Origin: Coix lacryma-jobi var. lacryma-jobi
Taxonomy: Eukaryota > Streptophyta > Magnoliopsida > Poales > Poaceae
DNA: 64,000 nucleotides
Direction of reading: 5' to 3'
Assembly (NCBI GenBank): GCA_009763385.1
Contig: VDCT01000041.1
Location: 124,001-188,000, forward strand
Shown here: piece by piece, positions 57,131 through 64,000 of the stretch
Numbering within the stretch: the stretch's first letter is position 1
Layout of the letters: every line of letters starts with the position of its first letter
Translations under genes and position numbers: made by a program
The notes under the pieces: generated by a model
Database searches by the model: none
What the model was told of the DNA's origin: nothing
The model's input: the letters and a program-made list of their open reading frames with translations, nothing else

Positions 57131-58383
57131 TTGGTGAGGAGTGGTTCTCGAAGATGACTCAAGTGATGAAGAGAAGAGCAAGAGCAAGGAGAAGGAGAAG
57201 GGAGCGGCCAACATCGCCATACACAAGACCTCTTCTCCAAGTCTCTTCTCCAACATGGCTACATCGACAACTTCGTCACGCTTGTTCGAGAACCTCTCCG
57301 ACGACGAGGATGACTTCACTCATTCTTGCTTCATGGCTAAGAATGAGAAGGTATCACCTCACTCTCCTACTTGTTCTAGTGATGAATGTAGTGATGATGA
57401 TATGGATGAATTTGAGCTTAATTTAATTAGAAAGTTTGGAAAGAAAGGTGGAGCTAAAAATCATAAAATTGCTCACTAAATTAGAGAGTCGGAATGAGAG
57501 TCTTGCAATGCAAGGGGACTTGATCTCTCAAGAGAGAGAAAAGAACCGTGCATTGGAAGCCTCTCTTGCTGAGGAGAAGTTGAAGGTTGAGAAATTGACC
57601 GTGGAACTATCCTTAGCCAATGACTCCTACAAGAAGTTGGCTAAGGAGTGTTCCATGAGCAATGACTCAATTGCAAGCCTAAAGAATGAGGTTAGCATGG
57701 TTCAAGAGAGCCTCACAAGCTCTCAAAATAAATATCAAACTCTTGAACTAAGCTACAACACTCTTTGGAATAGCACCTCTTCAACCTCTTCTAAGGATCC
57801 GGTGGCTCTAATGCCTCAACTAGTAATGGTTGCAAAAGATGCTATAAACATGATATAAATGCTTGTGCAACTAACCTTGTTGAGCTAGAAAAGAAAGACA
57901 AAGAAATTCATAGGTTGAACATGATCTTGAGAATGGTTGCAAGTGTAAGGTGCAACAACCAAAAGATATCCTCAAGACCGCAAGGCACCCATCCATCAAG
58001 GATGGAATTGGGTACAATAGGTATGGTGGTAAGGCTAACGGTAGAAAGATGGTCAATGGGGTACCTTTTGTTAACTTTAACAAAGGGGTTCCTCTCTTTG
58101 ACCTAATGAACAAGCCAACAAAGTTGCCAATCCAAAGGCTCCACTTGCTAATGGTAAGATCAACAAGGAGAAGCAAGTGGAGGCCCTCAAGCAACAAAAG
58201 CCCATATCAAGAAGCTATACATGTGATTATTTGTGTTGTTGGGGTGATGATGGCAAAATAGTTGTCAAGTATGTTGGTGCCCTCAAGAAGAGGGAAATTA
58301 TGAGAAATGTTTGGGTACCAAAAGCTTATGTGACTAACCCCCAAGGACCCAATCTCGTTTGGGTACCTAAATCTAGAACATAA
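57131..58383 (+). pseudogene. Gag-pol linker with acidic and coiled-coil regions
   Basis: 57141-57479 is Asp/Ser-rich (SDDEDDFTHSCFMAKNE, SDDDMDEFELNLIRKFG). 57460-57858 is a coiled coil (NRALEASLAEEKLKVEKLTV, ASLKNEVSMVQESLTSSQNK). 58260-58383 carries KREIMRNVWVPKAYVTNPQG and LVWVPK, the usual lead-in to SIRE protease. Long coiled-coil linkers here are typical of the SIRE lineage. Several frame changes are present. Confidence 0.7.
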
Positions 58384-58394
58384 ACTTGTTTTGT

Positions 58395-59000
58395 AGGAAT
58401 ATGCCTCCGGTGGGTCAAGTTGGGTGTTGGATAGTGGATGCACCAATCATATGACCGGGGCAAAAGATATGTTCTCTCGTTTCAACCAAACAACGACTCA
58501 TGCAACAACATTGTGTTTGGTGACAATGGTAAAGGAGAAGTGCTTGGTTTGGGTAAAAATGCTATCTCAACTGACAATTCCATATCTAATGTATTACTTG
58601 TGCATTCGTTGAGTTACAATTTGTTATCCGTTTCTCAACTTTGTGAAATGGGTTACGATTGTCTCTTTACGGATAAGGGTGTGACCGTCTCTAGAAGAAG
58701 GGATTCCTCTATTGCATTTAAAGGCGTTTGAAGGGAAAACTTTACTTAGTTGACTTCTCAACTAGTAAGGTAGAACCTACAACATGTCTAATGGCAAAAT
58801 CTAGCATGGGTTGGCTTTGGCATCGCCGACTAGCTCATGTTGGGATGAGAACTGGCCCAACTTCAAAGAGAAGGGCACATCCTTGGACTAACCAATGTTT
58901 CTTTTGAGAAAGATAGGATTTGCAGTGCGTGCCAAGCCGGAAAGCAAGTAGGAGCAAAACATCCAATCAAGAACATTGTGTCGACCACAAGACCATTGGA
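58395..59000 (+). pseudogene. pol: Copia protease and pre-integrase region
   Basis: Aspartic protease active site WVLDSGCTNHMTG (58418-58460), with the rest of the domain in another register (VLGLGKNAISTDNSISNVLL, SYNLLSVSQLCEMGYDCLFT). The pre-integrase zinc-binding motif follows as WLWHRRLAHVGM near 58810 and CSACQAGK-like sequence near 58922. Frame breaks at about 58490, 58730, 58855 and 58915. Confidence 0.8.
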
Positions 59001-59858
59001 GCTATTGCATATGGACCTCATCGGACCCGTTGCTTATCAAAGCATCGGCGGTAACAAATACGGTTTTGTTATTGTTGATGACTATTCTCGTTTCACTTGG
59101 GTGTTCTTTTTAGCAGACAAAAGCGAAACGCAAGGTATCTTCAAGAAGTTTGCTAGAAGAGCACAAAATGAGTTCGACATCAAAATCAAGAAAGTGAGAA
59201 GCGACAACGGGACCGAGTTTAGGAACACCAACATAGAAGAGTATCTTGATGAAGAAGGGATCAAGCATGAGTTCTCCGTTCCATATACCCACAACAAAAT
59301 GGGGTTGTGGAAAGGAAGAATAGAACTCTTGTTGAAGCTGCAAGATCTATGTTGGATGAGTACAAGACTTCCCATGGATTTTGGGCAGAGGCAATGAACA
59401 CGGCGTGTCATGCAATCAACCGCCTGTACCTTCACAAGCTAAGAGGGAAGACGCCATATGAGCTTCTAACCGGTAACAAACTAAAGGTGCATTACTTTCG
59501 AGTTTTTGGCTGCAAGTGTTTCATACTTAACAAAAGGGCCAAAAGTTCAAAGTTTGCACCTAAGGTACACGAAGGCTTTCTACTTGGTTATGGTACTAAC
59601 GAACATGGCTACCGTGTATTCAATAATGCCACCAGCACTATTGAGTTAACGGTAGACGTGACTTTTGATGAATCCGACGGCTCTCAAAAGGAGCAAGTCA
59701 ATGATGAGCTTGTAGGTAATGACGAGTCTCCATCCGAAGCTATCAAGAAGCTAGCAACTGGTGATGTGAGACCCGTTGAAATACAAGATGATGAAGATGA
59801 ACCATCACACACTCCCACAAGATTCTCATATCCATCATGTGCATCCAAATGCGCATGA
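58960..59858 (+). pseudogene. pol: Copia integrase core and C-terminal part
   Basis: Catalytic residues are all encoded: first Asp in LLHMDLIGPVAYQSIGGNKY, second in VRSDNGTEFRNTNIEEYLDE, Glu in MERKNRTLVEAARSMLDEYK after a shift near 59305 (the proper reading at the junction, around PYT-NGV, is disturbed). Then FWAEAMNTACHAINRLYLHK, GKTPYELLTGNKLKVHYFRV, FGCKCFILNKR and the acidic linker to RT. The frame is otherwise open to 59858. Confidence 0.85.
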
Positions 59859-61597
59859 TGAAGCTTCCGCAACTCCGAATGGTGGTAGTGTGGATGATGT
59901 TCAAGTGATACATCAAGTTGATGATCAAACACGAGCTCAACATGAAGTCCGACAAGAAGATGGGAACATCAATACATATGATGAAGATGATGAAGATGGA
60001 CCCATCCAACGAAGATCACCTGTACCACACCCAAGAGTTCATCATACAGTTCAACGGGATCATCCCGTTGACAACATATTGGGGAGCATACGGCGTGGGG
60101 TAACGACACGTTCTCGTTTAGCAAATTTTTGTGAACATTACTTGTTTGTCTCCTCTTTGAAACCTCTTAGGGTGGAAGAAGCACTTGACGATCCGGACTG
60201 GGTGATGGCTATGCAAGAAGAGCTGAACAACTTCACCAGGAATGAAGTCTGGTCCTTGGTGGAAAGGCCCAAGCAAAATGTGATAGGAACCAAATGGGTT
60301 TTCCGCAACAAGCAAGACGAGCATGGCGTGGTGACAAGGAACAAAGCACGGTTGGTGGCTCAATGTTTCACTCAAATCGAAGGTTTGGATTTTGGGGAAA
60401 CCTATGCACCTGTAGCTAGGCTCGAGTCAATTCGTATATTACTTGCCTTTGCTACTCACCATGATTTCAAGCTATATCAAATGGACGTGAAAAGTGCATC
60501 CTCAACGGCCCCCCCTCCGAATTGGTCTATGTGGAGCAACCACCGGGCTTCGAGGACCCAAAGTTTCCCAACCACGTCTACAAGCTCGACAAGGCGCTCT
60601 ATGGGCTCAAACAAGCCCCTAGAGCTTGGTATGATTGTCTTAAGGACTTCCTACTCAAAAAGGGTTTTGAGATAGGAAGGGCCGATGCTACTTTATTTAC
60701 TCGCAAAGTTGATAATGATCTCTTTGTGTGCCAATATATGTCGATGACATAATATTTGGTAGTACTAATGTTGCCTTTTTGTGAGGAATTTAGTAGGAAT
60801 GACCAACAAAAGGTTCGAGATGTCCATGATGGGTGAGTTGAAGTACTTTCTTGGATTCCAAATCAAGCAACTCAAGGATGGCACGTTCATCAGTCAACCA
60901 AGTATACAACAGAGACATGCTAAAGAAGTTTGAGATGGACAAGGCCAAACCTATCAAGACACCTATGCCTACCAATGGACATCTTGATCTAAATGTGGAT
61001 GGTAAGTCAGTGGACCAAAAGGTATATCGCTCTATGACCGGTTCATTACTTTACCTTTGTGCATCTAGGCCCGATATTATGCTTAGTGTGTGCATGTGTG
61101 CAAGGTTTCAAGCTAATCCGAAAGAATGTCATATTATGGCCGTTAAGAGAATTTTTCGATACTTAGTGCACACTCCGAATCTTGGTTTGTGGTATCCCAA
61201 GGGCTCCACTTTCGATCTACTTGGCTATTCCGATTCGGACTATGCCGGTTGCAAGGTAGACCGAAAGAGCACTACCGGGATTGCCAATTTATTGGGAGGT
61301 CTTTGGTGTCATGGAGTTCTAAGAAACAAAATAGTGTTGCCCTATCCACCGCCGAAGCCGAGTATGTGGGGGCCGGCGCTTGCTGTGCTCAACTACTTTG
61401 GATGAAGCAAACACTAAAGGACTTCGGATGTGAGAAACCAAATTCCACTTTTGTGTGACAATGAGAGTGCTATCAAACTAGCAAACAATCCCGTAAACCA
61501 CTCTCGCACAAAACACATAGACATCCGACATCATTTCTTGAGAGACCATGAAGCCAAAGGAGATATCGCAATACGCCATGTGAGCACAAGCGGTTAG
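59859..61597 (+). pseudogene. pol: Copia reverse transcriptase and RNase H
   Basis: RT: DDPDWVMAMQEELNNFTRNE, NVIGTKWVFRNKQDEHGVVT, KARLVAQCFTQIEGLDFGET, YAPVARLESIRILLAFATHH, then after a shift at 60505 YVEQPPGFEDPKFPNHVYKL and LYGLKQAPRAWYDCL. The catalytic YVDD is encoded at 60735-60750 but a register change turns the open frame into YMSMT and a stop. RNase H: YRSMTGSLLYLCASRPDIML, YSDSDYAGCKVDRKSTTG, VALSTAEAEYVGA, then DNESAIKLANNPVNHSRTKH at 61459-61520. The usual LADIFTKPL end is missing; the frame stops at 61595 within VSTSG, at the edge of the next ORF. Confidence 0.85.
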
Positions 61598-63052
61598 TTA
61601 TCCGCTCCTTGACAGACAAGGACTCAGATGAGATTCAGTCTTTGGTGCAGAGGCTTGAGGAGTGGAGGATCTTGGGGTTGATCTCTGGTGAGCGCAGCTA
61701 CAACCAGGAGATTCTCTGTCAGTTTTGGGCCACCTTGTTCATTGATAAGGAAGCTCGCGTGCTGCATTGGATGACCCAAGGGGTCCACTACCGGTGCAAC
61801 TTTGTCACTTTCGCCCGGTTGTTGGGTTTCGACCATGTCGACAGGGATGCCCCTCGCTTGTCAGAGATGTATGGTGGGGGCATGTACCCGAGCAGCTGCA
61901 GAACTCAGGTGTCTACATGGATGGTGCCGAGGCAACCTTCAAGGTCCAAGGCCTGAAGCATGCCTTCTATGTGCTCAACAACCTGATGCGCCTAACTCTG
62001 GATCCTAAAGTTGGTGACCAGGACAACTTGAGAGATGATGCTGCCAAGGTCCTCGTCCGCTTTGCTCTGCCAGATGGACGGTTTAGTATCTCTCACTTTC
62101 TGTGGCAGAAAATCTCCGATGTTTACAATGATCCTCACAAGGCTTGCCATATGCTCCATATCTTATGCATATCATTGAGCATGTGGTTGGCGCCACCTTC
62201 GAGTATGATCGCACCATGAAGGAGTACAGTGTTCGTAAGTTCACCTCGGCTCCTTCCAAGGACAAAGAAAAAGTTGATGAAGGTGGTGAGGTCCCAGCAG
62301 ATGCAGCAGCGCCTGGCGAGGCTCAGCCGGGTGGAGATGTTCCCCATGCTACCGCTCCTCCTCCGCGTCGTGAGAGGCGTAGGGGTGGCGGTCTTCGCTC
62401 CGCCCTTGGAAAGATCTTTGAGTGGATGTGCTATCGGCCCGATCGTGACGAGCGACATCAGCAGGAGGTGCGTCAGCATCTCGGTCTTCCTCCGCGCTCT
62501 CCGGTCCGACCCCATCCAGATCCGTTTGCTGAGTACGATGCTCAGGCCCGGAGTGGTGATGATGATGATGATGATGGTGGTGGTGGGCAGCCCCAGCAGC
62601 AGGCTCAGCAGCAGCCCCAGCAGCAGGCTCAGTAGCAGCCCCAGTTTCCAGGTGGTGGTGAGGCGGGTTTGTACAGCTCCATGCTGTATCCGCCCCATCA
62701 GTTCTATCCTCCGCCACCACCTCAGTACCAGCCTCATTCCTTCTTCCCTGACAATGGTATGGGCATGTCCTTTGCTGGCGGGTCCACATCGTATCAAGGA
62801 GGGGGTGGAGGCTCGTACATGGGCTTTGCTGGCCCCGACGCCGATCCAGCTGGGAGTGGTGGTCCTCGCGACTCTACACCACCACCTGATTCTTCGGCTC
62901 CTTCATCCTTCCCTGGTGGTGACGTTGGAGAGAGTGCCTATTCCTCTCTCTTCGGGGGCTCTATCATGATGGATCTTCTAGCAGTTATTATTGATTCTTT
63001 GCTTATCTTGGCCTACCTGCTTTGGTACTTGATGCCAAAGGGGGAGTGTTAG
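61594..63052 (+). pseudogene. Post-pol ORF: transposon-protein-like domain, low-complexity region, hydrophobic end
   Basis: Three registers. 61594-61956: EEWRILGLISGERSYNQEIL, FWATLFIDKEARVLHWMTQG, FVTFARLLGFDHVD, resembling the putative plant transposon protein family common in grass repeats (from memory). 61915-62140: FKVQGLKHAFYVLNNLMRLT, DDAAKVLVRFALPDGRFSIS. 62144-63052: one frame with a single in-frame TAG (62633-62635) in a Gln-rich tract, otherwise 300 codons. It has a basic segment (RRERRRGGGLRSALGKIFEW), an Asp/Gly/Gln run, a Pro/Tyr/Gly-rich part and a C-terminal hydrophobic stretch of about 20 residues (DLLAVIIDSLLILAYLLWYL) that could span a membrane. SIRE elements are known for env-like ORFs at this place. 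Whether this is one, I cannot tell. Confidence 0.6.
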
Positions 63053-63559
63053 GCTTATCTTGTTGTAATAGCTGTAAGAAAGGGTAATCTTTGAGACTAA
63101 GTATGGTATGCTACATTTTATTTGTGATATGCTGAGGATGTAAACCTTTTATGCTTATTGTTATATTCATGCTTGGTTCATCCTCGTTATTGATGCTCTT
63201 GTCTTGGTGATTGTTGTTTTCGATATGGCTATGTGATTTGAGTTCTTTTCTTTCTTCAATAGCCATTCGCTTTTCTTATTACATTGTTATGTGTATCACC
63301 ATGTCATACCGTTTATGCATCACAAATTGATATATTTGATATTGTCACACACTTAGGCACCCCACGGATTGCAAAATTTAGGGGGAGCTCTTGTTCTTGT
63401 GTATGCAACCTTGCTTTCTAATCAAGGTTTGAAATTAATATCCAAAGCATACACTAAGGGGGAGCTTCAACTAAATTTTGGAATTCAAAAGCTTCAATTC
63501 TTTCTATCCCTAATTGTAAGCCTAAGTTGGTTGTCATCAATTACCAAAAAGGGGGAGTT
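63053..63559 (+). other. 3' untranslated region of the copia element with repeated purine tracts
   Basis: AAAGGGGGAG-type tracts occur at 63039, 63379, 63458 and 63546. The last one (AAAAAGGGGGAG, 63546-63557) is next to the LTR and is the polypurine tract proper. Multiple PPT-like copies between pol and the 3' LTR are typical of SIRE elements. No coding domain; the 75-residue frame at 63369 is untrustworthy. Confidence 0.7.
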
Positions 63560-64000
63560 TGAAAGTGCATTCGCCCCCAATGTGGGTTTTGGCTAATTAA
63601 TGACAATCAACTAGGGACTAACCAGTTTATAAAAGCATGTATGCAGGTGTTAGTCCTTTGAAAGATTTGAAACGTTGAAATCTCGTGAACAAAGCACGTA
63701 GGATATTTTTGGACATAAAGATGCCTAGCTCAAGTGGTAGTTTAAAATTTCAATTTAAACTTGAGTTATAGGTAAGCCGGACTATGAAGAGGGTCACAAA
63801 GTAAGTTGGCTAGATGTGGAGAAGTGCTCAAATCGACTAACCTTAGTTCGCTTGAGAGACACCGCACAATCACGAACACGTAGAGGGTAAATTCTTTTGG
63901 TCGGTGGTACCGACCATGGGTGGTCGGTGGTACCGACCACAGCTTCTCTGCGCAGCGCTCAAACACCTCTCTGTGTTGGTCAAAAAATGACCTGGCGGTA
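63560..64000 (+). repeat. 3' LTR of the copia element (runs off the window)
   Basis: Starts TGAAAGTGCATTCGCCCC after the PPT. Contains two copies of GGTCGGTGGTACCGACC (63901-63917 and 63924-63940), as in the 5' LTR. Only the first 441 bp are visible. Confidence 0.85.

Larger units (their letters stand above)
54930..64000 (+). mobile_element. SIRE/Maximus-type Ty1/copia element, 5' LTR truncated, 3' LTR leaves the window
   Basis: Partial 5' LTR (54930-55867), PBS, gag, pol in copia order (protease, integrase, RT, RNase H), an additional ORF after pol, several purine tracts, and the 3' LTR starting at 63560. The LTR termini TGAAAG and CTTTCA, the large coiled-coil gag-pol linker and the post-pol ORF are features of the SIRE lineage. 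The first 350 bp or so of the 5' LTR are missing compared with the 3' LTR. Many frameshifts make this copy unlikely to code for working proteins. Confidence 0.85.

Overview
This is plant nuclear DNA, almost certainly from a grass and probably a panicoid. I infer this from the families present: SIRE-type Ty1/copia, Tekay-type Ty3/gypsy chromoviruses with very long LTRs, a Tat-like gypsy element, CACTA DNA transposons and several typical grass MITEs. I found no intact single-copy host gene, no rRNA or tRNA gene and no CRISPR array. Most apparent long reading frames in the GC-rich parts are stop-free only because of base composition. Layout from left to right: 1-1261 is the end of a gypsy LTR. 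1262-5516 is AT-rich DNA without recognisable genes. 5517 onward is one end of a CACTA element. 7817-9772 is a solo SIRE-type LTR with its target-site duplication. 9773-11403 holds small repeats and a MITE. 11404-20526 is a nest: a MITE was split by a minus-strand Tat-like gypsy element, whose left LTR was split by an unrelated solo LTR (12540-14352, perfect CCATG duplication) and whose right LTR was split by a Mutator-like MITE. 20527-28457 is AT-rich and holds a GATACG-rich element, a tandem repeat and a Tourist-like MITE.

28458-32657 is a broken CACTA element with a GRF zinc-finger exon and TNP2 transposase remains. 32658-39246 is the 3' part of a minus-strand Tekay-type gypsy element. 39247-54929 is a structurally complete plus-strand Tekay-type gypsy element: two LTRs of about 4.57 kb, PBS, an extra ORF, gag, protease, RT/RNase H, integrase with chromodomain, and PPT. 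From 54930 to the window end is a plus-strand SIRE-type copia element with gag, pol and an additional ORF after pol. Its 5' LTR lacks the first 350 bp or so, and its 3' LTR runs off the window.

The most unusual content is the extra ORF between the 5' LTR and gag of the plus-strand gypsy element (44542-45538). Its first 28 residues after Met copy the histone H3 amino-terminal tail, including the positions of K4, K9 and K23. This is followed by a region with double-stranded-RNA-binding-like secondary structure and then a coiled coil with an acidic end. The same element encodes an integrase chromodomain, so it carries both a histone-tail-reader fold and a histone-tail look-alike. Both this ORF and gag begin directly after CAG splice-acceptor-like sequences, and the LTR holds a strong donor-like site, so regulated splicing may choose between products. 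A small hairpin in the LTR shows compensatory base changes across three gypsy families in the window. The plus-strand gypsy element has no matching target-site duplication: its left flank is another gypsy pol gene and its right flank is a copia LTR. This points to inter-element recombination or to a misassembly.
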